Origin: an uncultured Alphaproteobacteria bacterium
Lineage (GTDB): Bacteria; Pseudomonadota; Alphaproteobacteria; HIMB59; GCA-002718135
Assembly: GCA_902570155.1 (NCBI GenBank)
Contig: CACFXU010000004.1
Location: 1-64,000, forward strand
Direction of reading: 5' to 3'
Length of the DNA: 64,000 nucleotides
Under the pieces are notes generated by a model. It did no database searches, had not been told where the DNA came from, and worked only from the letters and a program-made list of their open reading frames with translations. Positions 21,713 to 32,041 of this stretch are shown here, one piece after another (the stretch's first letter is position 1; each line of letters opens with the position of its first letter). Made by a program: the position numbers and the translations under genes.

Positions 21713-23362
21713 ATGTTAAGTAAACTAAAATTATTTGATAGTGATTCTTTAAAATTACTTCATAGAAGAGTATTTTTTTCAATTACAATTTTTATTTTTG
21801 TCTATTTTATTTCTATTTATAGAATCTCATCAATTATGCTCTTTCCTGATCTTGATGATTACACTACTAATTATGTAACAAAAGATATCAGGGGAAGTAT
21901 TTATGATAGGAATGGAAATGTAATTGCTACCTCAATTCAAAGTATCTCCTTATCAATAGATCCTAATAAGATAAAAAATAAAAAAGAACTTGCCAATAAA
22001 TTAGGATTAATTCTTGATTTAGATATAAAAAAAATAGAAAAAAAATTATTATCTACAAGCAAATTTGTTTGGATAAAAAGAAATATATCTCCAATTGAGC
22101 ATCAAGAAATAATTAATCTAGGTGAAATAAACATCAAAGCTCATAAGGAATTTAAAAGAATATATCCTTATAAGAATACATTGTCACATATTCTTGGATA
22201 TGTAGATATAGATCAAATAGGACAGAGTGGAATTGAAAGGTATTTTGAAAATGATCTCTCAAAATCACAAGATATAATTATTAGTATCGATACTAATTTA
22301 CAGCAACTGGTTAGAAAAAATCTACTTAAAACAATAAATAATTATAAAGCTGAATCAGGTTTAGCTATAGTTATGGATATTACTAGTGGTCAAATCTTAT
22401 CATCAGTTAGCTTACCTGATTATAATCCTGAGGACAAATCCTCATATAATAACAATAATTTAATAAATAGGGTGTTTCAGTCTAATTATGAAATGGGATC
22501 AACTTTTAAACCAATAACCGCAACTATTGGATTTGATTTGGATATTTTAGATTCTAAAATGACTTTTGATGTTACAAAAAAATATTTAAACATTAGTGAT
22601 CATGATAAATACAAAGATAACGGTATTTATGATGTTGAAAAAATAATTGTTGAGTCATCAAATATTGGTACTGCCCAGATTGCTACTCTGATTGGAAAAA
22701 AAAATCAAAAAGAATTTTTTGAAAAAATAGGTTTCAATAAAAAAATAAATATAGAAAATAAAGAAAGTTCAGCTCCTTTAGGAAACAAAAATAATTGGGG
22801 GAAGTTAGAAACAGCAACTATAGGATTTGGTCATGGATTTGCAATTACGCCTCTTCATTTAGTTAAAGCTTATGCTTCATTAGCTAATAATGGGAATGAG
22901 GTTTTTCCTACACTTCAATTAAACAAACAATTTGAACAAAAACAAATTTTTAATAATAAAGAATCATCTAAATTCTTTATCAATTTATTAAATTCTGTTG
23001 TTCTTAAAACTGAATACACTGGCCCCAGAGTAAAAGTAGATGGTTATTCTATAGGAGGTAAAACGGGAACATCAGAGTTACTAAATCCAAATGGTGGATA
23101 TTACAAGGATAGAAACTTAACGTCCTTTATTGGAATATTCCCTATAAATAATCCACAATATGTAATTTACACTGCTATTGAATATCCAAAAAAGGAAACA
23201 GGCACTAATGAAAGAATGACTGGAGCAAGAGTAAATGCACCCTTGGTAAAAGACATTATTATTAATATTATAAGTCTCTTTAATATTTCAAAAGATAAAA
23301 ACGATGATCTTCTAAAAGTAGACACAAATTTTTTATATAGAAAATTAAATGCTACTGTCTAA
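21713..23362 (+). CDS. ftsI: Septal peptidoglycan transpeptidase FtsI (PBP3)
   Basis: This 549-residue class B penicillin-binding protein has one N-terminal membrane helix (about residues 20-42), a dimerisation domain starting with RGSIYDRNGNVIATS and a transpeptidase domain with the active-site S263-x-x-K266 (GSTFKP), the SSN motif at 315-317 and KTGTSE from K450. It crosslinks peptidoglycan at the division septum together with FtsW. Length is close to the alphaproteobacterial norm. Its last 14 bases overlap murE, which starts in another frame. Confidence 0.96.
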   Translation: MLSKLKLFDSDSLKLLHRRVFFSITIFIFVYFISIYRISSIMLFPDLDDYTTNYVTKDIRGSIYDRNGNVIATSIQSISLSIDPNKIKNKKELANKLGLILDLDIKKIEKKLLSTSKFVWIKRNISPIEHQEIINLGEINIKAHKEFKRIYPYKNTLSHILGYVDIDQIGQSGIERYFENDLSKSQDIIISIDTNLQQLVRKNLLKTINNYKAESGLAIVMDITSGQILSSVSLPDYNPEDKSSYNNNNLINRVFQSNYEMGSTFKPITATIGFDLDILDSKMTFDVTKKYLNISDHDKYKDNGIYDVEKIIVESSNIGTAQIATLIGKKNQKEFFEKIGFNKKINIENKESSAPLGNKNNWGKLETATIGFGHGFAITPLHLVKAYASLANNGNEVFPTLQLNKQFEQKQIFNNKESSKFFINLLNSVVLKTEYTGPRVKVDGYSIGGKTGTSELLNPNGGYYKDRNLTSFIGIFPINNPQYVIYTAIEYPKKETGTNERMTGARVNAPLVKDIIINIISLFNISKDKNDDLLKVDTNFLYRKLNATV

Positions 23363-24767
23363 TTTATCAAAAGTTATAAGTGTAAAAAAAACCTATAACT
23401 TTAATAAAAATAAATATTTCTCTGCAATTACCTCAAATTCAAAATTTACTAATAATAAAACGTTGTTTGTTTATGACAAAAATAAAAGTGTAAAAAAGAT
23501 TTATTTAGATGAAGCACTTAAGAATAAAACTCCTGCTTTAATTTCTAATAAATATATTAATAATCTAAAAATTCCTCAATTTGTTGTATCTAATATTGAT
23601 TTTGAGATCTATTCATTATTAAATAAGCTTCATAATAATTTTCCCTTTAAAACGATAGCTGTTACGGGGACAAATGGAAAGACATCAGTTGTTTGGTATA
23701 TTTCAAAAATTCTTAATTCACTAAAATATAATAATACAACAGTTGGTACTTTAGGTCATTTTAAAAACGGGAAAAAAATAAATGATATAAATTTAACAAC
23801 TCCTGCATATGAGGAATTATTTAAATATGGATCTTCGAATAAAAGAGAAAAAAATATTTACATTTTTGAAGCTTCAAGTCATGCTTTAGAACAAAACAGG
23901 TTAAGAAACTATCCTATAAATATTGCAGCTATTACAAATATTTCGAAAGATCATCTTGATTACCATAAAACATTCTCAAATTATAAAAAATCAAAAATTA
24001 AACTTTTTACTAATCATTTAGAAAATAAAGGATTTGCTATAATTAATTCAAGATTAAAAAACTCATCAGAATTAAAAAAAAAATTGGTAAAAAAAAATGT
24101 CCAATTAAAATATTTTGGAAATAAAAGTTTGAAATTACTAAAGATTAAAGATGTTGTATATTTGAATATCAACGATAAAAAATATAAATTAGAAAATTTA
24201 AAAGTTAAAACAAATATAGAATTTGAGAATTTAGAATGTGCAATTACTTGTTGTTTAGCACTCAATATTAGTCAAAATAAAATTATAAAAGTACTATCAA
24301 AAGTTACTAATCCTACAGGTCGTTTAGAAACAATTGAATATAAGAAAAAAAAATCAAAAATTATTATTGATTATGCACATACACCAGATGCATTAAAAAA
24401 AATATTAATTGCTTATAAAATCAAAAAAATAAAACCAGCAATTTTATTTGGTTGTGGGGGCAATAGAGATAAAAGTAAACGAAAATCTATGGCATTAATT
24501 GCAAATAAATATGCAGGTAAAATTTATATAACGGATGATAATCCCAGAAATGAAAATCCATCAAAAATAAGAAAAAGTATCTTAAAGTATTGTTCTAGAG
24601 CTATAGAAGTATCTGATAGAAGAAAAGCAATTAAAGTAGCTATTAAAGAATTAAAAATGAATGAAATTTTAATAGTAGCAGGTAAAGGGCACGAAAAATT
24701 TCAAGTTTTAAAAAATAAAACAATTAAGTTTGATGATTTTACAATTGTTAAACAATTATTAAATTAA
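23349..24767 (+). CDS. murE: UDP-MurNAc-tripeptide synthetase MurE, meso-diaminopimelate-adding
   Basis: This 472-residue ligase adds the third amino acid to the peptidoglycan precursor. It shows the Mur ATP-binding motif TGTNGKTSVVW (about residues 107-117), the substrate segments ITNISKDHLDYH and RLETIEY, and DYAHTPDALKK. The C-terminal DDNPRNENP carries the DNPR signature that marks enzymes using meso-diaminopimelate. AGKGHEKFQ near the end is also typical. The ATG at 23349 overlaps ftsI by 14 bases; the alignable N terminus fits this start. murF follows with a one-base overlap. Confidence 0.95.
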   Translation: MLLSNLSKVISVKKTYNFNKNKYFSAITSNSKFTNNKTLFVYDKNKSVKKIYLDEALKNKTPALISNKYINNLKIPQFVVSNIDFEIYSLLNKLHNNFPFKTIAVTGTNGKTSVVWYISKILNSLKYNNTTVGTLGHFKNGKKINDINLTTPAYEELFKYGSSNKREKNIYIFEASSHALEQNRLRNYPINIAAITNISKDHLDYHKTFSNYKKSKIKLFTNHLENKGFAIINSRLKNSSELKKKLVKKNVQLKYFGNKSLKLLKIKDVVYLNINDKKYKLENLKVKTNIEFENLECAITCCLALNISQNKIIKVLSKVTNPTGRLETIEYKKKKSKIIIDYAHTPDALKKILIAYKIKKIKPAILFGCGGNRDKSKRKSMALIANKYAGKIYITDDNPRNENPSKIRKSILKYCSRAIEVSDRRKAIKVAIKELKMNEILIVAGKGHEKFQVLKNKTIKFDDFTIVKQLLN

Positions 24768-26134
24768 TGAGCGAATTAAATAAATTAGAGCAATATATAA
24801 TATCTAAAAAAGATAAAATTCAAATATCAAGTAAAGATATTAAAATTGGTGATATATTCATTGCTTTAAAAGGTAAAAGATTTCATGGAAACAAATTTAT
24901 AAGTGAAGCAATAAATAAAGGTGCAAGATTTTGTATAACTGATAAGAAAAATTTTAAAGAAAATAAAAAAATTATATATGTAAATAATATTTATAAATAT
25001 CTTTCAGAAATAGCAAAAAGAAAACGTGATTTATATAAAGGTAAAGTAATAGGTATTACTGGCAGTGCTGGTAAAACAACTTTAAAAGAAACTTTAGCAT
25101 TTTTTTTAAAAAAAGATCACACCATTTCTTACTCAAAGAAAAGTTATAATAATCAGTTAGGTGTATTAATATCTTTACTAAATTTAAACTTAAACTCTAA
25201 CTTCGCAATTTTTGAAATTGGAACAAACAATTTTGGTGAGATAAAATTTCTAAGTAATATAGTTAGACCATCAGAAATATTTATTACAAATATACAATCT
25301 ACGCATCTTGAAAATTTTCAAACTAAAAATAATATTGCTAAAGAAAAAGCTGATATATTTATTTCAAAACATAATATTAATAGACAAAACCTATATCTAA
25401 ATGTTTCATCTAAATCTGAAAATATTTTAATAACAAAGGCAAAAAAAGAAAAAAATCTTAAAATAATTCGTATTGATAATTCTTCAAAAAAATATTTTAT
25501 TAAAAAGATATCTCCTATTAAAAAATCTCATAAAGTAATTTTATCAATTAATAAAAAACAAATTAACATTATTACTGATTTAGTTGTTATGCATAGATTA
25601 AATAACTTATTATTTTGTCTTGCATTTTATAATGAAAATTCTCTAAATATTAAATCAGTTGTTAATCGTTTCAAGTTTTTAAAACCAGTTGAAGGTAGAG
25701 GATTAGTTCACAAAATTTCTTTAAATAAGAAAAAAATAAATATTATTGATGAATCTTATAATGCTAATCCAGATACAATGATGCAAAGTATACAAAATTT
25801 AAAAAATATAAAAATAAATAATAATAAAAAAATAATAATACTTGGAACAATGAATGAATTAGGAAATAATTCTTACAAAATTCATTATAAATTACTAAAA
25901 CAATTAGATGGCACTATTTTTAAATTTGTAATTTTATGTGGCGAATTCTTTGAATTATCTATAAAAAAATTTTTTAATCCAAATAATGAATTTATCTATT
26001 TTAAAAATACGAATAAAATTATGCAATTTTTAGAAGAGAAAGTGCATAATAATGACATTATTTTAATTAAATGTTCCAATTCAACAAAAATAAATAAGTT
26101 TGCAAAAACATTATTAAAGCAGGTATCGATTTGA
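24767..26134 (+). CDS. murF: UDP-MurNAc-tripeptide-D-Ala-D-Ala ligase MurF
   Basis: This 455-residue ligase joins D-alanyl-D-alanine to the UDP-MurNAc-tripeptide. The N-terminal IKIGDIFIALKGKRFHGNKFI is the MurF substrate-binding start. The ATP motif reads GITGSAGKTTLKETLA (about residues 95-110), followed by NNQLGV, EIGTNNFGEI and DESYNANPDTM, all diagnostic of MurF. It begins on the last base of murE (TAATG) and its stop overlaps the TTG start of mraY (TTGA). Lysine and isoleucine content is very high, as in all Mur enzymes of this window. Confidence 0.95.
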   Translation: MSELNKLEQYIISKKDKIQISSKDIKIGDIFIALKGKRFHGNKFISEAINKGARFCITDKKNFKENKKIIYVNNIYKYLSEIAKRKRDLYKGKVIGITGSAGKTTLKETLAFFLKKDHTISYSKKSYNNQLGVLISLLNLNLNSNFAIFEIGTNNFGEIKFLSNIVRPSEIFITNIQSTHLENFQTKNNIAKEKADIFISKHNINRQNLYLNVSSKSENILITKAKKEKNLKIIRIDNSSKKYFIKKISPIKKSHKVILSINKKQINIITDLVVMHRLNNLLFCLAFYNENSLNIKSVVNRFKFLKPVEGRGLVHKISLNKKKINIIDESYNANPDTMMQSIQNLKNIKINNNKKIIILGTMNELGNNSYKIHYKLLKQLDGTIFKFVILCGEFFELSIKKFFNPNNEFIYFKNTNKIMQFLEEKVHNNDIILIKCSNSTKINKFAKTLLKQVSI

Positions 26135-27219
26135 TTAAATATTTGGCCTTTGAATACCAATCTTTATTTAGTTTTCTAAATATTTTTAGTTATATAACGT
26201 TTAGAGCTGGCGCCTCTATTCTTACTGGATTATTTTTTTCTCTCATATTTGGAAATTATATTATTAACAAATTATCAAATGTTCAACCAACTGGCCAACC
26301 AATAAGAGATGACGGTCCAGAGTCACATATAATTGCAAAAAAAGGTACCCCTACAATGGGAGGCTTTTTGATTATTCTAAGTGTTTTTGTTTCAACAATT
26401 ATTTGGGCTGATTTACAAAATATTTTTATATGGATTTTACTTTTAACTATTTTAATTTTTGGATCTATTGGTTTTGCAGATGATTTCAAAAAAATTAAAT
26501 CAAATACTAGTGATGGTATTTCATCAAAAATACGAATTATACTGCAAATCATTTTTTCATTTTTCATTACATATTTAATACTTGTCAATTTAGATCCAAG
26601 TATAAGCAAATCTATGACATTTCCTTTCTTTAAAAATTTAATTATAGATTTTGGAATATTTTATTTTCTAATTTCTATATTCATAATTATTGGATCGGCT
26701 AATGCAGTAAACCTAACTGATGGACTTGATGGTTTAGCAATTGTCCCAGTAATGATAGTTGCTATGTCTTTTGCTTTCATAGCTTATGTTTCAGGTAATA
26801 TAGTTTTTTCTAATTATTTACTTATCCAATATATTCCTGGAACTGGTGAGTTAGCAGTTTTTTGTGGTTCTTTAATTGGAGCTGCTTTAGGGTTTCTATG
26901 GTTTAACGCACCACCTGCTAAAGTTTTTATGGGTGATACTGGGTCTTTAGCATTAGGTAGCTCTTTAGGTTCAATAGCAATAATATGCAAACATGAAATT
27001 CTTCTTGCAATAATAGGAGGTTTATTTGTTCTAGAAACCTTGTCTGTAGTAATCCAAGTATTCATTTTTAAAATGACAGGAAAAAGAGTTTTTTTAATGG
27101 CTCCACTACATCATCATTTTGAAAAAAAGGGATGGCCTGAGTCAACAATAGTTATTCGTTTTTGGATAATTACCATTGTATTAGCTTTGATAGGTCTTGC
27201 AACTTTAAGAATTAGATAA
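26131..27219 (+). CDS. mraY: Phospho-N-acetylmuramoyl-pentapeptide transferase MraY
   Basis: This 362-residue integral membrane enzyme makes lipid I by transferring phospho-MurNAc-pentapeptide to undecaprenyl phosphate. Ten hydrophobic segments are visible. Diagnostic motifs are YITFRAGAS near the start, PTMGGFLI, the catalytic FADDFKKIK, NLTDGLDGLAIVP, FMGDTGSLALG and APLHHHFEKKGWPE. The start is a TTG inside a TTGA overlap with the murF stop; it gives the usual MraY N terminus and no ATG lies nearby. murD begins on the last base. Confidence 0.96.
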   Translation: MIKYLAFEYQSLFSFLNIFSYITFRAGASILTGLFFSLIFGNYIINKLSNVQPTGQPIRDDGPESHIIAKKGTPTMGGFLIILSVFVSTIIWADLQNIFIWILLLTILIFGSIGFADDFKKIKSNTSDGISSKIRIILQIIFSFFITYLILVNLDPSISKSMTFPFFKNLIIDFGIFYFLISIFIIIGSANAVNLTDGLDGLAIVPVMIVAMSFAFIAYVSGNIVFSNYLLIQYIPGTGELAVFCGSLIGAALGFLWFNAPPAKVFMGDTGSLALGSSLGSIAIICKHEILLAIIGGLFVLETLSVVIQVFIFKMTGKRVFLMAPLHHHFEKKGWPESTIVIRFWIITIVLALIGLATLRIR

Positions 27220-28535
27220 TGTATTTAATTTATGGAATTCAAAAATCGGGACTTTCTATAGTAAATTATTTTGAAAATAAAAAAATAAAATTTAAGATGT
27301 GGGATGATAATCCAATAGTAAGAAAGGCTATAAAAAAAAATTACAATAAAGATTATTTTTTTAATATAAAAAAAGATAATTTGAATGATTTTGAAAAAAT
27401 TTTTGTTAGCCCTGGAATATCTTTAAGACAAAAAAAATTTAAAAGAAAAAATATATCTAAAAAAGTAAATAGAGATTTAAATTTATATATTTCGAATTTA
27501 ACAAACCAAAAGATCGTAGCTATTACTGGCACAAATGGAAAATCAACAACAACCAAATTAATAGGAGACATTTTAAAAAAAAATAGTATTAAAACATTTG
27601 TAGGGGGCAATATTGGAGAATCATTATGCAATGCTTTTCTTCTTAAAAAAAAATATAAAGTTCATGTTATAGAATTAAGTTCTTTTCAATTAGAAACAGT
27701 TAAGTCACTTGATAGTAGCATATCAGTAATAACAAATTTATCTGGGGATCATTTAGATAGATACAAAGATATTAGCGATTATATTAATCAAAAAAAAAAT
27801 ATTATTTCTAAAAATGGAATTAATTTGTTATCCATTGATGATATTTATTCAAGAAAAATATTTAATCAAAAAAAAATTAAAAATAAAATTAGTTTTTCTT
27901 TAGTCGATAAATCAGCAGACTGTTTCGCTAATAATGATTATATTCTAGATAATTACTTCAAAAAAAGCAGAAAATTATTTATAAAAAAAATCTCAAAAGA
28001 TTTAGAAGGTCATTTTAATATCCAAAATATTTTAATAGCATACATATGTAGCAAAATATTTAAAATTCCAGAAACTAATTTTCTTAAGGTTATTAAAGCA
28101 TTTAAGGGTCTGCCATTTAGATCATCTACAATTTTTACTAATAATAAACTAAAAATAGTAAATAATAGTAAATCTACTAATTTAAATTCAACAATTAATT
28201 CAGTTGTTAATTACAATAATATTTACCTAATCTTAGGTGGAATAGCTAAAGAAAAAAATTTTGAAATTCTTCTTAAATATAAAAATAAAATTAGCTGTGT
28301 ATATACCTACGGAAAATCAGGAAATTTCATTCAAAAAAAATTAAAAAAAGAATTAATTGTAAAAAGATCGGCAAATTTAAAATCAGTTATCAAAAAAACC
28401 TTCAACGATATTAAAAAAAATTCAAATCAATCAACTATATTGTTTGCTCCCGCATGTGCCTCTTACGATCAATATAAAAATTTTGAAGAAAGAGGAATAC
28501 ATTTTAATCAATTAATCAAAAATTATATAAATTAA
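27219..28535 (+). CDS. murD: UDP-MurNAc-L-alanine:D-glutamate ligase MurD
   Basis: This 438-residue ligase adds D-glutamate to UDP-MurNAc-L-alanine. An N-terminal Rossmann-like domain (YLIYGIQKSGLSIVNYF) is followed by the ATP-binding ITGTNGKSTTTKLIG (about residues 101-115), the carbamylated-lysine region VIELSSFQLETVKSL, TNLSGDHLDRYKD and a C-terminal domain with ILGGIAKEKNF and LFAPACASYDQYKNFEERG. The Lys content is very high, as expected from AT-driven codon bias. It starts with ATG sharing one base with the mraY stop. Confidence 0.95.
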   Translation: MYLIYGIQKSGLSIVNYFENKKIKFKMWDDNPIVRKAIKKNYNKDYFFNIKKDNLNDFEKIFVSPGISLRQKKFKRKNISKKVNRDLNLYISNLTNQKIVAITGTNGKSTTTKLIGDILKKNSIKTFVGGNIGESLCNAFLLKKKYKVHVIELSSFQLETVKSLDSSISVITNLSGDHLDRYKDISDYINQKKNIISKNGINLLSIDDIYSRKIFNQKKIKNKISFSLVDKSADCFANNDYILDNYFKKSRKLFIKKISKDLEGHFNIQNILIAYICSKIFKIPETNFLKVIKAFKGLPFRSSTIFTNNKLKIVNNSKSTNLNSTINSVVNYNNIYLILGGIAKEKNFEILLKYKNKISCVYTYGKSGNFIQKKLKKELIVKRSANLKSVIKKTFNDIKKNSNQSTILFAPACASYDQYKNFEERGIHFNQLIKNYIN

Positions 28536-28537
28536 AC

Positions 28538-29599
28538 ATGCAATATTTGAAGAATTGGTGGAGTTCAATTGATAGAATTAACATTATATTAATATTATCA
28601 TTAGGTTTTACGGGATTAATACTTTCATTTTCCATAGATGAAAATTTGTCTATAAACAGACACTCTATTTTTTTTCTTTTTTCAATTTTGTTACTTATTA
28701 CGCTATCAGACTTAGATAATAAAAATATAAGAAGAATCTCATTATTTTTATTTATTTTTTTATTAATAATAATACTGCTAATACTTTTTTTGGATTACGA
28801 AGTTAAGGGCGCAAAGAGATGGTTCCAAATATTTAACTTTACACTACAGCCTTCAGAGATAATTAAGCCTATTTTTGTCATATTGACGGCATGGTGTATA
28901 ACTAAATCTACAGAAGATAAAAAATTTTATTTACCTTTACTTTTTGCTTTTTTCTTTTTGCTTTTATCTTTAATACTTATGCAACCTGATTTGGGAATGA
29001 CAGTTTTACTGTCAGCAACTTTTTTTTGCCAGTTATTCGTTGCTGGTTTATCAATTTTTTTAGTTATTGTTGCATTTTTATTTATATTAGGAATATCAAT
29101 TTTTTCTTATTTTATTTTTGATCATGTTCAATCAAGAATTAATTCATTTCTTGGTGGGTTGGATGGGACTGATACATACCAAATAGACTTAAGTATTCAA
29201 GCTTTCAAAAATGGTGGGCTACTTGGAAAGGGGCCCGGGCAAGGTATTTTGAAAGAAAAAATTCCTGATGCTAATACAGATTTTATTTTTGCTGTAGCTG
29301 GAGAAGAATTAGGATTTATCTTTTGTTTAATCATTATTTTTATAATTTTATCTATTATAATAAGAAGCTTATTAAAAGTTCTACAACTTGAAGATCCATA
29401 TAAAATTATAGCAATTAGTGGTCTAACTTGCTCATTTGGATTACAGTGCTTAATTAATATCTTTAGCTCTTTAGGGCTTATACCAACAAAAGGTATGACA
29501 CTGCCATTTGTAAGTTATGGAGGTTCTTCCATGATATCAATAGCAATTTTATTTGGTTTCTTGTTATCTCTTACAAACAAAAAAAATGAAGAATTATGA
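28538..29599 (+). CDS. ftsW: Septal peptidoglycan polymerase FtsW (SEDS family)
   Basis: This 353-residue polytopic membrane protein of the SEDS family polymerises glycan strands with FtsI at the septum. Diagnostic stretches are GAKRWFQIFNFTLQPSEIIKP, MQPDLGMTVLL, the extracytoplasmic loop with GGLLGKGPGQGILKEKIPDANTDFIFA and the C-terminal PTKGMTLPFVSYGGSSM. Nine to ten membrane segments are visible. It lies between murD and murG; the murG ATG overlaps its stop by four bases. A second SEDS protein (RodA) lies at the window end. Confidence 0.95.
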   Translation: MQYLKNWWSSIDRINIILILSLGFTGLILSFSIDENLSINRHSIFFLFSILLLITLSDLDNKNIRRISLFLFIFLLIIILLILFLDYEVKGAKRWFQIFNFTLQPSEIIKPIFVILTAWCITKSTEDKKFYLPLLFAFFFLLLSLILMQPDLGMTVLLSATFFCQLFVAGLSIFLVIVAFLFILGISIFSYFIFDHVQSRINSFLGGLDGTDTYQIDLSIQAFKNGGLLGKGPGQGILKEKIPDANTDFIFAVAGEELGFIFCLIIIFIILSIIIRSLLKVLQLEDPYKIIAISGLTCSFGLQCLINIFSSLGLIPTKGMTLPFVSYGGSSMISIAILFGFLLSLTNKKNEEL

Positions 29600-30681
29600 A
29601 AAAAAATTTTTTACTAATTACAGGAGGAACAGGAGGGCATGTTATACCAGCGAAAAATTTTGCTAATTATTTATCTATCAAAAATATAAATTGTACAATT
29701 ATAACTGACAAAAGAGGCTATAAATACTTTGATAATTATAGTGGAAAAATTTATGTAATTAGTTCGTCAAATTTAAATGGGAATATAATATTAAAAATCT
29801 TTGGTATATTTCAAATTTTATTAGGATTAATTCAATCATTTATTATTATATTTTTTTTAAAACCATCCCACTCTATTTCTTTTGGAAGTTATGCTTCGTT
29901 TTCTCCAATGTTATCATGTATGGTATTTAAACCATTCTATAAACTTAAGCTTTATATACATGAACAAAATTCAATAATAGGCAGAACGAATAAATTTTTT
30001 CTGAATTTTACAAATAAATTATTTTTAAATTTTGATATTAAATCTAAAATCAATTCTAAGTTTAAAGATAAAATATTCTTAGTTGGGGCCCCAGAAAATA
30101 GTTTTAAAAAAAATTTAAACATAAGCAATAAAAATTCTGAGAGTAACTTTACAATTTTTATTTCTGGAGGAAGTCAAGGATCAGAATTTGTATCAAACTT
30201 TGCAACAAATCTAATCAAAATTATTGATAACGAAAAAATTATAAAAGCTAAATTTATATTTCAGTGTTCTAAAAATTTAATAAAAAAACAAGAAGAGAAA
30301 TTAAGAAATATTAAATCACCAATCATTTTAAAAGATTTTTTTATAAATATAGAAGAAATACTAGCTAATGCTAATTTAGCAATATGTAGAGCTGGAGCAG
30401 GCACAATTGTTGATTTAATTAACTTTAAACTTCCCTCAATATTAATTCCCCTACCTTCTTCAAAAGACAATCACCAATTTTTTAATGCTAAAATATTAGC
30501 TAAACATGATTTAGCGATAATTATTGATCAAAATAATGATGATTTAGATAGAGCAAAAAGACATATTTATGAAATATATAGTAATGCAAATAAATTAGAA
30601 TCTATGAATAAAAAATTTGATATGATTCAAGTTAAAAACTCTAATAGTTTAATTTATAAATTAATAATAAATGAAAATTAA
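29596..30681 (+). CDS. murG: UDP-GlcNAc:lipid I N-acetylglucosaminyltransferase MurG
   Basis: This 361-residue peripheral membrane glycosyltransferase converts lipid I to lipid II at the inner face. The N-terminal TGGTGGHVIPA (residues 9-19) is the lipid/substrate loop. HEQNSIIGRTNKF, FISGGSQGSEFVSN, the UDP-binding ICRAGAGTIVDLI (a variant of CRSGA) and LPSSKDNHQFFNA complete the MurG pattern. It overlaps ftsW by four bases and murC by eleven. Confidence 0.95.
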   Translation: MKKNFLLITGGTGGHVIPAKNFANYLSIKNINCTIITDKRGYKYFDNYSGKIYVISSSNLNGNIILKIFGIFQILLGLIQSFIIIFFLKPSHSISFGSYASFSPMLSCMVFKPFYKLKLYIHEQNSIIGRTNKFFLNFTNKLFLNFDIKSKINSKFKDKIFLVGAPENSFKKNLNISNKNSESNFTIFISGGSQGSEFVSNFATNLIKIIDNEKIIKAKFIFQCSKNLIKKQEEKLRNIKSPIILKDFFINIEEILANANLAICRAGAGTIVDLINFKLPSILIPLPSSKDNHQFFNAKILAKHDLAIIIDQNNDDLDRAKRHIYEIYSNANKLESMNKKFDMIQVKNSNSLIYKLIINEN

Positions 30682-32041
30682 CAGTAAAATACATTTTATA
30701 GGTATTTCAGGAATAGGAATGTCTGGTATTGCAGAATTGATGTTAGATAAAGGATATTCAATTCAAGGTAGTGATTTATCAGTAAACGAGAACACAAAAA
30801 GATTAAAGAAAAAAGGTATAAAATTTTTTTTTGGACATAATAAAAAAAATATTAAATATGCCCATGCCGTCGTATATTCATCAGCTATAAAAAAAAATAA
30901 TCCTGAAATAAAAGAGGCATATAATAAAAAAATCCCTGTCCTTTCTCGAGCGGATATGCTTTCAGAATTAATGAAAAATAAAAAATCTATTGCCATAGCC
31001 GGATCTCATGGAAAAACTACTACTACTAGTTTAGTTGGAAACATTTTTAATGAAGCAGGTTTAGACCCTACTATTGTTAATGGTGGTATTATAAATTCTT
31101 TTTCTAACAATAATCGCTATGGAAAAGGGGAGTGGATGATTGTTGAAGCCGACGAAAGTGATGGTACCTTTTTAAAACTCCCACACCAAATATCAATTAT
31201 TACCAATTTAGATATTGAACACATGGATTTTTATAAATCAAAGAAAAATTTAATTAATGCTTTTGAAAAATTTATAAATTTGCTTCCGTTTTATGGAACC
31301 ACAATAATGTGTTATGATGATAAGTATCTTAAATTACTAATTAACAAAATAAAAAATAGGAATATTTTAACTTATTCAATAAAAAATAAAAAAGCAGATG
31401 TGTTAATCTTCGACATTATACAAAACAAACTAAAAACTTCTTTCAAATTAAAAATTAAAAATAAAATTACTCATTCTTCTAATTATAATTTTACTATCAA
31501 TGCAATCGGCAATCACAATATTTTAAATGCAACTGCAAGTATTGTTGCAGCCAAACTAAATGGAATAAAAAATAAAGATATCAATAACGCATTGACTAAT
31601 TATGTAGGTGTAAAAAGAAGATTCTCATTTTTAGGAAAAAAAAATATGGCCTATGTGTACGATGATTATGCACATCATCCAACAGAAATTGCAGCTACAT
31701 TAAGCGCAGCTAAAAGTCTAAAAAATAAAGTAATAGTTGTTTTTCAGCCACACAGATACACTAGAACTAAAATACTAATTAGAGAATTTATAAATATTTT
31801 ATCTAAAGTTGATTATTTATTTTTATTAGAAACCTATTCAGCTGGAGAGAAGATTATCAAGGGCGCAACTTCAAAAGATATATATTCTAAAATATTAAAA
31901 AAAAATAAAAATACAACATATTTAAAGAATATAGCTGATTTAAATAAATTAATGAAACCTTATACAATGAAACAAAATACTATTGTTTTTATGGGCGCGG
32001 GTTCAATATCAAGTATTGCAAAAAAATATTTGAATAACTAA
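30671..32041 (+). CDS. murC: UDP-MurNAc:L-alanine ligase MurC
   Basis: This 456-residue ligase adds L-alanine to UDP-MurNAc. The N-terminal IHFIGISGIGMSGIAELM (about residues 8-25) is the UDP-binding Rossmann start, followed by ATP-binding IAGSHGKTTTTSLVG, EADESDGTFLKL, TNLDIEHMDFY, DDYAHHPTEIAATL and QPHRYTRT, all diagnostic of MurC. The start overlaps murG by eleven bases and murB follows with a one-base overlap. Confidence 0.95.
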   Translation: MKINSKIHFIGISGIGMSGIAELMLDKGYSIQGSDLSVNENTKRLKKKGIKFFFGHNKKNIKYAHAVVYSSAIKKNNPEIKEAYNKKIPVLSRADMLSELMKNKKSIAIAGSHGKTTTTSLVGNIFNEAGLDPTIVNGGIINSFSNNNRYGKGEWMIVEADESDGTFLKLPHQISIITNLDIEHMDFYKSKKNLINAFEKFINLLPFYGTTIMCYDDKYLKLLINKIKNRNILTYSIKNKKADVLIFDIIQNKLKTSFKLKIKNKITHSSNYNFTINAIGNHNILNATASIVAAKLNGIKNKDINNALTNYVGVKRRFSFLGKKNMAYVYDDYAHHPTEIAATLSAAKSLKNKVIVVFQPHRYTRTKILIREFINILSKVDYLFLLETYSAGEKIIKGATSKDIYSKILKKNKNTTYLKNIADLNKLMKPYTMKQNTIVFMGAGSISSIAKKYLNN